DNA of 31,431 bases from a virus. The DNA is taken from the IMG/VR virus record IMGVR_UViG_3300048790_000015, positions 1 through 31,431 of that record; one strand, given 5' to 3'. Every line of letters starts with the position of its first letter. Positions within the stretch are counted from its first letter, which is position 1. This document shows positions 21,386-29,379 of this stretch, one piece after another. Made by a program: the position numbers and the translations under genes. The notes under the pieces were generated by a model. The model searched no databases and was not told where the DNA came from. It saw only the letters and a list, made by a program, of their open reading frames with translations.

Positions 21386-22669
21386 TTACGACGGCAACTC
21401 GATCAGCTTCGTACCCAGTTCCGGATACGCAACCACCGCACCGACAATGCTGTCCAGGCGAGCCGGGAGCAAGTCGTTGTTCGGGTCCCATTGCTGGGCG
21501 AACCGAATGTTGTAACCCTCAAAGCTCTCCGCAGCCGTCATTTTCACGAGCGGCGACAGGTCAAGCATGGGCGGGTTGGCAAACACGACTGCATCGCGAT
21601 ACCAGCCGAGCGACTGCTTGATGAGCTGACCAGACACGGCATTGATGCCCGCGCCCGTCCCCTGACCGAACACCTGAATCGCAGCGCCGGTCGCGGGCAC
21701 CGAGTCTACGTTCTGGTATGCACCACCCGTGATGATAGCCGGGGAGATGTTCAGCGCAATGGCACCCGAGGTGTCGCTGATGGTCGTGTTGACCACGAAC
21801 TGCTTCAAGCGGCCTAGCGAGGACTTCGACTCCGGATCGACATCGTTGACGCCCGTGATCGTAATCACGTCGCCCGCGTTGACGGTCGTAGCGCCCGAAC
21901 TCCAACCGTTCGTGTTCAACGTCTGCGAGGACGCGAACGCGTTACCGGCACCGGAGTTGCTCTGGCCCGCACCGTTCACGACCGGGGTGGACCCAGTCAC
22001 GACACCGATGGTGTGCGTCGGCATCTTGGTGTTGCGGAAGGCGACGAACCCTGCGGCCTTGTCGGCAATGACGCCGTCGAGCCACTGGTCCGAAACCGTC
22101 GCTTCGGGGTTGAACAATCCCTTGTTGTCGAGGATGAAGTACTGCGACGTTTGCGGGGTTGCCGTGAAGGTGCGGCGGTCATCTTCCGGAGCCAATGCTT
22201 CCGTCAAGAATCGCTCGCACTGGAGCAACTGCGCATAGGTTGCGGTCGTGTTGTACGCGCCAACGAACTTCGGGATGGTTGCCATCGCCGTAGTCGTGGT
22301 GAATGTCTCGAGACCCGAGGACAGTTTCGCCATCGCGGGTTCCAACACTTGCTCTTCGAAGTTGTTGAGCAACATCGCGCGCTCGACCGACGTGAAGTTC
22401 ACATCGACGCCGAACTGGTTGCTCACACTCAACTGAGCGTAACGCTGCACCGACGCCTGAGCCGACATGGTCGGACCCGTGCGCAAGGTGTACTGGAACG
22501 GCAGACGGATGCTCAGGACTTGACCCAAGATCACACCGTCAATCGGACCAGGCAGCAAGCTCTGATAGTCACGGTTCGTTCGACCCGTGAAGTTTGACTT
22601 AGCGTGCAACAGGACAAGCGCCTTGCGCGCGACCCATTGAGCAGTCAGTAAACTATTACCTACAGCCAT
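21386..22669 (-). CDS. Major capsid (coat) protein, P22 gp5-like
   Basis: This 427-residue protein is close to the P22 coat length of 430. It follows the scaffold gene and has an HK97-type order. The N-terminal part includes TGRTNRDYQSLLPGPIDG and IRLPFQYTLRTGP, then QFGVDVNFTSVERAMLLNNFEEQVLEPAMAKL. A central stretch (TTVNAGDVITITGVNDVDPESK, LGRLKQFVV) matches the inserted telokin-like I-domain that P22-type coats carry for folding and stability. The C-terminus reads AVVAYPELGTKLIELPS. The ATG is preceded by an AAGG site at wide spacing, with the 16-bp element (22688-22703) just upstream. Two GroES-like genes in the same unit may aid folding of this protein. Confidence 0.88.
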   Translation of the reverse strand: MAVGNSLLTAQWVARKALVLLHAKSNFTGRTNRDYQSLLPGPIDGVILGQVLSIRLPFQYTLRTGPTMSAQASVQRYAQLSVSNQFGVDVNFTSVERAMLLNNFEEQVLEPAMAKLSSGLETFTTTTAMATIPKFVGAYNTTATYAQLLQCERFLTEALAPEDDRRTFTATPQTSQYFILDNKGLFNPEATVSDQWLDGVIADKAAGFVAFRNTKMPTHTIGVVTGSTPVVNGAGQSNSGAGNAFASSQTLNTNGWSSGATTVNAGDVITITGVNDVDPESKSSLGRLKQFVVNTTISDTSGAIALNISPAIITGGAYQNVDSVPATGAAIQVFGQGTGAGINAVSGQLIKQSLGWYRDAVVFANPPMLDLSPLVKMTAAESFEGYNIRFAQQWDPNNDLLPARLDSIVGAVVAYPELGTKLIELPS

Positions 22670-22687
22670 GATATTTTAATACCTTTT

Positions 22688-22703
22688 TAAATCGAATCGA
22701 CTT
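22688..22703. repeat. 16-bp element, copy 1 (scaffold-coat gap)
   Basis: The sequence taaatcgaatcgactt is identical to that at 23794-23809. Its last two bases on the plus strand are part of the scaffold stop codon. Read on the transcribed strand it follows the stop directly and lies just ahead of the coat gene. It contains TCGATTCGA, a near-palindrome. Confidence 0.85.
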
Positions 22704-23748
22704 ATCGCATCGCGCGGCGAATCTTTAGACTCTGCTCGCGCTTCGCGAGTTTCTGCGCCCGTTCGTGCGCCGCGAACTCTTCCATCGACATCTCGTGAAC
22801 CTGTTTTGTCGGGTTCACGCTGCCGCGGACGGAGGTCGGCGGTGGCGGGGCTTTTGTAACGGTCTTCTGTGCCGGAGCTGGCTTACCTTTCGGTGCGGGG
22901 GCCGCGGACTTCGCGGCGAGTTCCCCTTCGATGCGGCCGATGGCGGCGATCTGAGAGTCGCGATCCATCTTCTCGATACGCGCTGCGAGCCCTGGATTCT
23001 TACCTAGATGGTAAGCAATCTCGGTCCCCAACTCGGATTTAACGATCATGTCAGCGGATTTCACGTCGAGCTTCGGAAAGTTCGGATTCTTGGAAGTCAT
23101 CAGGTCGAAGTCCGGATGCGCTGCGCGGGATACCGCCTCGCGCTCAATGAACTTCGCTGTTGCTGCCGCGGAATCCTGCTGTCCGCGCGCGGCCGCCAGT
23201 GTGTCGGCGACTTGCTTCTTGACTTGATCTTTCAGCCACTTCGATTGCGCTTTGGAAAACTCCACCGGATCGAACTTGAACTGTTCGAGCGTTGGCGGTT
23301 CGTCACCACTGTCCGCATTCGCTGCGGGGGGCGGAGTGCCGGTCGAGCCTGTTGGGGGCGTAGCGCCCTTCTTCAGTTCCTCGATGTGGGCCAGTAAGTG
23401 CTCACCGTATTTTCGGAAAGCGTTACGTTCTGTAACCAGTTCCTCAATGCGTTCCTGGGCCGCGCTGCGCCGGGGTTTACCGTCACCCTGTTCGCCGCTC
23501 GGTGTATCGCTGCTAGGATCAGCGGGTGAATTTGACGAGTCATCCGTAGCGTCAGAAGTACCGTCTTCAACCGGATCGGCCGGGTCCGCAGAAACATCAT
23601 CCGCTGACGAAGCGGGTGTGTCGTTCGCATCTTCTACTGTAGGTGCGATAACAGGGTCCGGCACTACCGCGGCCGGGGGCGTAATCACTGGATCAGGGGT
23701 TTTCGAAGCGGCGGATAACCACGCATCGACCGTAGCTTTATCAGGCAT
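22702..23748 (-). CDS. Scaffolding protein
   Basis: This 348-residue protein lies between portal and coat, the standard scaffold position. It has an acidic, Pro/Asp/Ser-rich N-terminal third (about residues 15-95), then a helical region (SAAQERIEELVTERNAFRKYGEHLLAHIEELKK) and further helices with high charge. The C-terminus is basic (AHERAQKLAKREQSLKIRRAMR), as in P22-type scaffolds where a basic helix pair binds coat subunits. The frame runs to 23766, but ATG 23748 has GGAGA at ideal distance and is preferred. It guides coat assembly and leaves the procapsid before or during packaging. Assignment rests on position and composition. Confidence 0.82.
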   Translation of the reverse strand: MPDKATVDAWLSAASKTPDPVITPPAAVVPDPVIAPTVEDANDTPASSADDVSADPADPVEDGTSDATDDSSNSPADPSSDTPSGEQGDGKPRRSAAQERIEELVTERNAFRKYGEHLLAHIEELKKGATPPTGSTGTPPPAANADSGDEPPTLEQFKFDPVEFSKAQSKWLKDQVKKQVADTLAAARGQQDSAAATAKFIEREAVSRAAHPDFDLMTSKNPNFPKLDVKSADMIVKSELGTEIAYHLGKNPGLAARIEKMDRDSQIAAIGRIEGELAAKSAAPAPKGKPAPAQKTVTKAPPPPTSVRGSVNPTKQVHEMSMEEFAAHERAQKLAKREQSLKIRRAMR

Positions 23749-23793
23749 GTGAATCTCCATATACACGCTGTAACGTCGCGCGAGACGGTGGAG

Positions 23794-23809
23794 TAAATCG
23801 AATCGACTT
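23794..23809. repeat. 16-bp element, copy 2 (portal-scaffold gap)
   Basis: This is the second exact copy of taaatcgaatcgactt. Its end touches the portal stop codon, and the element lies about 45 bases ahead of the scaffold start. The two copies bracket the scaffold gene in the same orientation and at the same place relative to the upstream stop codon. Confidence 0.85.
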
Positions 23810-25998
23810 TATGCGCGGGTTGGCTGCGAGCCTTGTGTGGACTCCGCCTCTGCGGCAGCGTCAGGCTGTCCTAGCTGCTGCGCCATCAACAAATTGTTTA
23901 AGTGCTTTCCTGCTGTCTCTATGGCTAGCCTGTGTGTTTCGAGGTCCGTGGATTTTGCTTTGCTCTGCGCTATTTGTGCGTTTGCCTGATCGCGAGTGGT
24001 GAGTGCTTGGGTGCGTGCTGTTTCTAACTGCTGTTCTTGGCTCGGTTGCGGCGGAGGCGGTAGATTTTTCTTCTCCTCCGGCGTTGGTTGAATGATCCCT
24101 TGCTGGATGAGCGGTATACGCAGGCGGCGGGCCATCTCGTCCGCATCCGGCGAGTCGATGTTCTTCGCCAGGAGGTCCGGACACATCGTAGCAATGGTCG
24201 GGAGAACAGCCGCGGCATCAATCAGGGTAGCTAGCGTCTCTTGACGGGCGCTCTGGTAGCTCGGCCCAATCGTAACTGTGCAGTCGTAGCTGCCTTCCGA
24301 CAAATCGTGTACAACGTCTCCGCCACCGGAGCCATTGAGGGTGACTAGCTTCTCGATCCCGTCGTGACCGATGATGCGCTCGATACGCTCCGAGTCGTAG
24401 ATCGTGGGGATCATGTCGAGCCCCATCTCCCACGTCAACTGGATCGCATCGCCGTAGCCGTCAGTGAATTCGTAGCTGCCAAGGTCCGAACGCTTCGTGT
24501 GTTGCACGAGCGCCTTACCGCTGACGCGGTTCATGTCCTCCGCGTTGCCGAGCGCCGGGTCGAAGAAGCCCGTGGTGGCTTGGATGTCGGCCTGCGCCAT
24601 CTGCGCTAGCGCGAGAGCGCCAGCGGGGAGATCGAGCGGCGGCGTACGCTGCGGCATTCCGCCAGCGCCTTCCGCGTTCTTGTCCACGTTGTACGGGAGG
24701 TACGGACGGGAGGCGGTGCTGGACTGCGCCCACTCGTTCTCGTAGCTCTTAATCATCGTCTCGGTGACGAGGTACGGAGCCTTCGGGATGAGCGCACTGC
24801 GCTCAATCATGTCGGATGCGCGGCTATTGTAGCTGCGTTGCGCATCTTTGCTATGCCGAATCAGCGACTGGAGCTTCTTGCGCCCCTCGATGTTGATGTA
24901 GCGACCGGGAATGCGGACGAGCGGGATACGCTTCCACTCGTAGTAATAGGGGCCTTCAAGGACGTTCGAGCCATCAACCTTAACCCACATGACGCGCCAC
25001 TGAAGAACCTTGCGGGTCTTCTTGATGCGAGCGGCGTCGGACTTTTGCTCTAGTTTGCCGGACTTCGCCAAACGGTCCAGGTGCGCCTCGACTTGCTTCG
25101 CCTCGTCGTCGTGGTCCTTCACGGTCCCGTCGCTCATTAGCGCGATCTCTTTCTCGAACGGGACGCGCTCGTAGTAGTCTACGATGCGGACTTCCTTGTC
25201 GGTGAACCAGCCGTACGAATCGCGCGACCAGTTGAAGCTGGACATCGAGCTGCCAGCATTCGGGTACAGGGACTTGTACTTGTCGATGGAGATGCGATCT
25301 CCGACCATCCCCCACATGGCGTCTCCGGCGCACGGGTCTTCGCACTCCGGGTCCCACACCACGGTCTGCGGGTTCGGGATGCCTTTGATGCGCAGGACTT
25401 GGTCGAACGACTTCGAGCTAAGGTACTCGGGGCAGAGCCGCCAGGCACCAAAGCCTCCGGCGACGGCGAACTTGAACTGAGTCTTGTAGATTTGCTCCGC
25501 GCGGCTAGCCTGCTCGATGCTGCGCATCAAGCCGCCGAACACGTCCGCGGTCGCCTCGTTCGCTCCATCTGCCGCGGGGCGTACCTTCCCCGCGGGGCGC
25601 GTCTGGCGCATGTCGGCAACGACCATGTTCACCGGGCCTATTACGCGATTGAATGTGTAGCACGGCTTTCCTTGCCGCGCCTGCAACACGACAGGGTCCC
25701 ATTGACCCATGCTCTCCGCGTTGTAGACGAAGTTCAAGTCCTCAGAGTGCAACCGACGGTTCTCATCGAACGCGCCTACGCCATCGTTGTACCGCTGCTT
25801 GATGCGGTCCACGAGAGCGTCGTTGCTGGATAGCGCCTCGTACCCGGCGTTCTCCGGGTGCTTATCTCCCTCAACGTCAACGCCGCCTGGCAGTTCGCCG
25901 AGATCGTCGTTCGAGTGCGGGAAATTACCGCCGCGGGGGTCGGAGTTATCATCTCCGCCCGCTTCCGCCGTGTTGTCGGTACTGAGGTACTCGGCCAT
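23809..25998 (-). CDS. Portal protein, P22 gp1-like
   Basis: This 729-residue protein is close to the P22 portal length of 725. An acidic N-terminal tail (about 1-45) is followed by the conserved portal core: RIKQRYNDGVGAFDENRRLHSEDLNFVYN, GKPCYTFNRVIGPVNMVVADMRQ, and later YYYEWKRIPLVRIPGRYI and RSYNSRASDMIERS. GFFDPALGNAEDMNRVSGKAL lies in the stem/crown part. The C-terminus is a long Gln/Ala helix that could form a barrel. The frame extends to a TTG at 26049, but ATG 25998 lies one base after the stop of the upstream gene and begins the tail directly. It forms the twelve-fold ring through which DNA enters and leaves. Confidence 0.93.
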   Translation of the reverse strand: MAEYLSTDNTAEAGGDDNSDPRGGNFPHSNDDLGELPGGVDVEGDKHPENAGYEALSSNDALVDRIKQRYNDGVGAFDENRRLHSEDLNFVYNAESMGQWDPVVLQARQGKPCYTFNRVIGPVNMVVADMRQTRPAGKVRPAADGANEATADVFGGLMRSIEQASRAEQIYKTQFKFAVAGGFGAWRLCPEYLSSKSFDQVLRIKGIPNPQTVVWDPECEDPCAGDAMWGMVGDRISIDKYKSLYPNAGSSMSSFNWSRDSYGWFTDKEVRIVDYYERVPFEKEIALMSDGTVKDHDDEAKQVEAHLDRLAKSGKLEQKSDAARIKKTRKVLQWRVMWVKVDGSNVLEGPYYYEWKRIPLVRIPGRYINIEGRKKLQSLIRHSKDAQRSYNSRASDMIERSALIPKAPYLVTETMIKSYENEWAQSSTASRPYLPYNVDKNAEGAGGMPQRTPPLDLPAGALALAQMAQADIQATTGFFDPALGNAEDMNRVSGKALVQHTKRSDLGSYEFTDGYGDAIQLTWEMGLDMIPTIYDSERIERIIGHDGIEKLVTLNGSGGGDVVHDLSEGSYDCTVTIGPSYQSARQETLATLIDAAAVLPTIATMCPDLLAKNIDSPDADEMARRLRIPLIQQGIIQPTPEEKKNLPPPPQPSQEQQLETARTQALTTRDQANAQIAQSKAKSTDLETHRLAIETAGKHLNNLLMAQQLGQPDAAAEAESTQGSQPTRA

Positions 25999-25999
25999 G

Positions 26000-26227
26000 T
26001 TACGTCGGCAGCTCTTCCACGAACGCGCCGCGGCCGCCTTGTGCGTCAAGCCAGTAGTCTACTACGTCTTCACCGGGCGCTCCGCGACCCTTCGGTTTAA
26101 CGAATTTCACAGCGCCGCGCTTGAACTTGCCGGTCAACTTGCCTTCCTCGTTCCGGACCCCATCGTGAATCGTGACTTTGATGCCGTTTGTCACGCTGGG
26201 GTTCTGATAAGTAACTCGAATAGCCAT
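26000..26227 (-). CDS. Small hypothetical protein between terminase and portal
   Basis: This 75-residue basic protein opens MAIRVTYQNPSVTNGIKVTI and has a Lys/Arg-rich middle (GKFKRGAVKFVKPKGRG). A good ribosome site (AAGGTGAGG) lies 5-6 bases before the ATG. The stop is one base ahead of the portal ATG, so the two are coupled. It could bind DNA or RNA through its basic part. No family recognised; the place between the large terminase and portal suggests packaging, by inference only. Confidence 0.7.
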   Translation of the reverse strand: MAIRVTYQNPSVTNGIKVTIHDGVRNEEGKLTGKFKRGAVKFVKPKGRGAPGEDVVDYWLDAQGGRGAFVEELPT

Positions 26228-26249
26228 TAAGCCTCACCTTTTTGCATGT

Positions 26250-27773
26250 TTAACCGCTCCAAAATGGTTGCGGTCTCCAATCGAACCATCGCTTTCCGTC
26301 CGGCCGGTCCGTGGGCTCGATCTTAGCCCGAGCTAGCCCTGATACAACCGCGTAACGCAAGGCGTCGAGCGCGTGGTCGTTAGTCTTGACGATGTTGCCG
26401 TTCCTATCGCGCCGGTAGGTCGCATACTCGCGCAGAAGATTCTGGCAAGTGCTGAAAATCCGTAACCGGCCTTGGCTGAGTAGCTCCCACACGGCAAAAA
26501 TGCCGGATTCGCGAGCGTTTTCCGCTTTCTCTACATCGAGCCCCAGGTCGAGGTACATATCGAGCAGACGTTGGCCGTCTGTCTGCATTCGGCCGCGTGC
26601 GGCGGGGTCTATAACGCCGGGTTGCCACTTTCCGCGGTTGTTAATCGCGGCCGCATGAACCGACGGTTCAACTTTTCCGCGGTAGTACTCGTCAACGACG
26701 TAAACTGTACCGGTATCTGAGTCGTGCGCGAGCCATACGGTTGCAGTGCAGTTCCAACCAACGTCCAAGCCGTAGCATCGGCGGTAGTGCGCCGGTATCT
26801 GGAACGGCTGTATGATAATTTCTGACTGCGGCACCTGATAAATGGCTCCGGACCCCAACATCGGGATACCGCGAGTACGGGCGTCGCGTTGCCAGGGAGC
26901 ATAAGACGCCATCAAGGCGGCTTTTTCTAGCGGGTCAAGGTGAGGGACATCGTCCCAGCCAGCCTGCACCGCGAATTTCGTTTGTACCGGAGGCTTTCCT
27001 TCGTCCGTATCGAGCGCCGGACGCATTCCGGGCAGGAATTGAAGGATAAGCTCGGTCAGACCCTCCATCGGGGTCGTCGTGACGTAGATGATGCCGTGCG
27101 TCGTCGCGGTACGAGTCAAGCACTCGGAGTAAATGCTCTCGTCGGGCTCTTCGTCAAGCCATATTGCGTGGCAACTGGAGCCTTCGTAGGCGTCTCGGCC
27201 TTGATCGTACGACTTCAACTGCAAGGACGAAACGCCGCCAGACACGTGTTTGACGTAGATCGTCTCGACCGCGTCCGCGATGCCGTGCTTGGTCGTAGTC
27301 CGCACTATCAGGTCGCGTGGAATCATGCCCGTACCGAACGACGCGTCGCTGCCAGGCTTGCCGAGCATCAACTGCTGGATGATGTCGCGTACGGTTTTGG
27401 AAGACTTACCGGCCGCCCAGCAATCGGTAGGGTCGTCAAAGCGGCGTCCAGTCCACCACTCCGGATATTTCCCGGTTAGGTGGCACGTCATTTCGTAGCC
27501 GCCCGTTACTGTCTTACCGACTCGGTTCGCGGCGATGAACGCTCGCTCTTTCCAGACGTTTCCGGCCGCCATGAACTCAACGTGCCGCGGGTACGCGGCG
27601 CGCGTCTCCGGCGTGCTATAGTAGGTCGCTATTAGATTTTGCGACTGGCGGCGCGCTTTCTCTTCGAGCGTCTGTAAGAGCTGCAACTTTTCCGCTCGCG
27701 TCAGTGAATTCAGCATCGATGACGGGTCCGTTATGCCGGAGGAGGTAACGGAGTCGATTATCGAGCTGCTCAT
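26250..27773 (-). CDS. Terminase large subunit
   Basis: This 507-residue protein is the packaging motor ATPase and nuclease. Walker A is ANRVGKT (residues 82-88) and Walker B is HAIWLDEEP (D207, E208, E209), with a coupling-type VTTTPMEG near 231-238. The nuclease domain shows D337 (YGLDVGW), D389 (PGVIDP) and D466-H467 with D470 (NDHALDALRYA). Residues 21-70 hold the RAEKLQLLQTLEEKARR helix and YPRHVEFMA, which are usual for terminases of this group, so translation must begin ahead of them. ATG 27773 has AGGGA upstream; ATG 27716 is a weaker choice. The first 52 codons overlap the end of the small terminase gene by 158 bases in another frame. Confidence 0.94.
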   Translation of the reverse strand: MSSSIIDSVTSSGITDPSSMLNSLTRAEKLQLLQTLEEKARRQSQNLIATYYSTPETRAAYPRHVEFMAAGNVWKERAFIAANRVGKTVTGGYEMTCHLTGKYPEWWTGRRFDDPTDCWAAGKSSKTVRDIIQQLMLGKPGSDASFGTGMIPRDLIVRTTTKHGIADAVETIYVKHVSGGVSSLQLKSYDQGRDAYEGSSCHAIWLDEEPDESIYSECLTRTATTHGIIYVTTTPMEGLTELILQFLPGMRPALDTDEGKPPVQTKFAVQAGWDDVPHLDPLEKAALMASYAPWQRDARTRGIPMLGSGAIYQVPQSEIIIQPFQIPAHYRRCYGLDVGWNCTATVWLAHDSDTGTVYVVDEYYRGKVEPSVHAAAINNRGKWQPGVIDPAARGRMQTDGQRLLDMYLDLGLDVEKAENARESGIFAVWELLSQGRLRIFSTCQNLLREYATYRRDRNGNIVKTNDHALDALRYAVVSGLARAKIEPTDRPDGKRWFDWRPQPFWSG

Positions 27774-28647
27774 CAGACATTTTCCCTGTGACGTTCATAT
27801 CTACGTTCAGCCGTTCGGAGAATTTATCCGGGCGCTCGGCTTTCAGAATCAACGTCAAAAGTTTATCGTTCCCGGCGAGCGCTAACTGCTTCGCACGTTC
27901 CTCAAAAGCGAGATTTGCTATCGGTTCGGCCTCTTCGCAACGTGAGCGAAAGGCGGGATTGCGGGCAAATTCGGCTTGTATCTCCGACATCGTCACGCGG
28001 ATTGCGTCTCGCGCGGTAGCGACATCGCCGCTGTCGATCCATACCGTGATGTAGCGGGCGCGCTTATCCTCGTTCCACTCGAATGCGGTCGTATCAGGCA
28101 CTGTAGGGCGGATGTTCAACCGCGACTCCAGATCGTTCGTGGCGGCGCGGAATACCGCGGAGGTGCTAAGGCGCATGTGAATCTGCGCTGCGCTGCTGTT
28201 CACTAAATGCGCGGCGCGCTCTAAGTCCTTCACCGCAGCGTACTCCACCAGGAACCGCTTCTCAAACGCGTCGGGCTCAATCGGCCGGAGAGACGGAGCG
28301 TTCGGTACGACCGACTTCTCGTACTTCGCTGGGCGTTCTACTGCCATGCCGCTAGCGCGGCCTGCAATGGGTTGCTTGCCCCGCGAAAGGCGGTGGCAGT
28401 CTACGCACTGGTTCACGTTCGAGACGTAGCGCGGAGCCTGGTGGCCGAACCGGCACGCGCGGCCATCGTAGAATAGGGAGAACCCGCGTTGCCGTGCTTC
28501 ATCGAGCGGGACTAGCCGCGTCGGCATGAAGTTGTACATATCCGGCATACCGTCTTTAAGCGGTGCAATAGCCGCTAGTTCACCGTCTGTAAGCGGTGAA
28601 ATGTCGCGGCTCGGCGCTTCAACCTTCTTCGGCCGACCCGCTGGCAT
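27616..28647 (-). CDS. Small terminase-like protein with N-terminal zinc-binding motif
   Basis: This 343-residue protein lies directly before the large terminase. About residues 55-90 contain a C-H-C-C-H cluster (C65, H69, C81, C84, H85; DGRACRFGHQAPRYVSN then CVDCH), a small zinc-binding module seen in several phage proteins. The rest is helical, with two helix-turn-helix-like regions (VKDLERAAHLVNSSAAQIHMRL; ATARDAIRVTMSEIQAEF) and LALAGNDKLLTLILKAERPDKF, which resembles TerS families. It would recognise phage DNA and load the motor. The ATG overlaps the GroES-like stop (TAATG). The last 52 or so codons also encode the start of the large terminase in another frame. The length is greater than for typical TerS proteins. 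Confidence 0.78.
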   Translation of the reverse strand: MPAGRPKKVEAPSRDISPLTDGELAAIAPLKDGMPDMYNFMPTRLVPLDEARQRGFSLFYDGRACRFGHQAPRYVSNVNQCVDCHRLSRGKQPIAGRASGMAVERPAKYEKSVVPNAPSLRPIEPDAFEKRFLVEYAAVKDLERAAHLVNSSAAQIHMRLSTSAVFRAATNDLESRLNIRPTVPDTTAFEWNEDKRARYITVWIDSGDVATARDAIRVTMSEIQAEFARNPAFRSRCEEAEPIANLAFEERAKQLALAGNDKLLTLILKAERPDKFSERLNVDMNVTGKMSDEQLDNRLRYLLRHNGPVIDAEFTDASGKVAALTDARRESAPPVAKSNSDLL

Positions 28648-29075
28648 TACGACTGCATCCAGTCTTCCGCGCCTGACATGAAGTTACCGTTCCGGTCGTA
28701 GCCCGCGGACTGCTGCCACAGGAGCGCATTGCTCTTCGAGGCGGTCGGGTCTATGCCGTAGCAGGACCTACGCCACACCATCAGGTATGACTTGCCTTCG
28801 AAGTCAAACTCTACCACGCCGCGCGGACTGAACTCCACCACGTCGCCGACCTTGACATCCATCGGCGTGAACTTCCCGTTCTCAGCCCCATCTTCGAACC
28901 AAGTCGGCGGTCGTCCTGGCATTCCGTCAAAGCGCGTCATCTTCTTGCGGCGGCGGCCGGGTCCGGCCGCTATGACGGTACCCTTTTGGAGTACTACACC
29001 AACCACCGCGAGGATGGGGTGCTCGTACTCCATACGCTTGACAATCAAGCGATCAGCGAGTGGGCGCAGGGTCAT
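28647..29075 (-). CDS. GroES-like co-chaperonin with insertion and C-terminal extension
   Basis: This 142-residue protein has the N-terminal GroES pattern MTLRPLADRLIVKRMEYE, then VVLQKGTVIAAGPG, then MDVKVGDVVEFSPRGVVEFDFEGKSY and MVWRRSCYGI, which follow the GroES strands in order. Between GPG and the VKVGD strand there are about 30 extra residues, basic then Pro/Gly-rich (RRRKKMTRFDGMPGRPP), and the C-terminus continues about 35 residues past the usual end. GroES caps the GroEL chamber; T4-type phages use their own version for coat folding. The ATG overlaps the stop of the other GroES-like gene (ATGA). The mobile loop, if present, is the EYEHPILAVVG region. Confidence 0.82.
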   Translation of the reverse strand: MTLRPLADRLIVKRMEYEHPILAVVGVVLQKGTVIAAGPGRRRKKMTRFDGMPGRPPTWFEDGAENGKFTPMDVKVGDVVEFSPRGVVEFDFEGKSYLMVWRRSCYGIDPTASKSNALLWQQSAGYDRNGNFMSGAEDWMQS

Positions 29076-29347
29076 GCCGCGTCCTCAAAAACACCCAGCA
29101 CGTCTTTCTCTTCGCTCATGATGCGGATCGCCGCGCCATCGAAAACAGAGTCCATACCGCTAGCTGCGCCGAACTGGACCTTGTCCCCGACTTTCAGCTC
29201 GGTGCAGTCAGGCCCACACGCTAACACAGAGCCCGTAAGCGAGCGCTGCCAATCGGGCAGGATAATCGCGCCGACCTGGCGCGTAGATGCGGGCAAGACC
29301 GCAACCAAGTCGCCAAGCAACTGCATCGTAAATTCTTTCAATGGCAT
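29072..29347 (-). CDS. GroES-like co-chaperonin, compact form
   Basis: This 91-residue protein is the normal GroES size. The pattern runs MQLLGDLVAVLPASTRQVGAIILP (first strand, then a mobile-loop-like segment with the hydrophobic triad IIL), GSVLACGPDCTELKVGDKVQFG (roof and VKxGD strand), and IRIMSEEKDVLGVFED (closing strand). ATG 29347 is listed; ATG 29326 (residue 8) begins nearer the conserved part and is an alternative. It is directly followed by a second, longer GroES-like gene. Likely partner: host GroEL, and likely client the coat or another virion protein. No GroEL-like gene occurs in the window. Confidence 0.83.
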   Translation of the reverse strand: MPLKEFTMQLLGDLVAVLPASTRQVGAIILPDWQRSLTGSVLACGPDCTELKVGDKVQFGAASGMDSVFDGAAIRIMSEEKDVLGVFEDAA

Positions 29348-29379
29348 GGGTAAAACGCCTCACACATTTTGCCTTTAAG

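Noticed and set aside
25999-26049. Portal start at TTG 26049
   Set aside because: The extra 17 residues are the shadow of the upstream small gene. ATG 25998 lies one base after its stop and gives a P22-like length.
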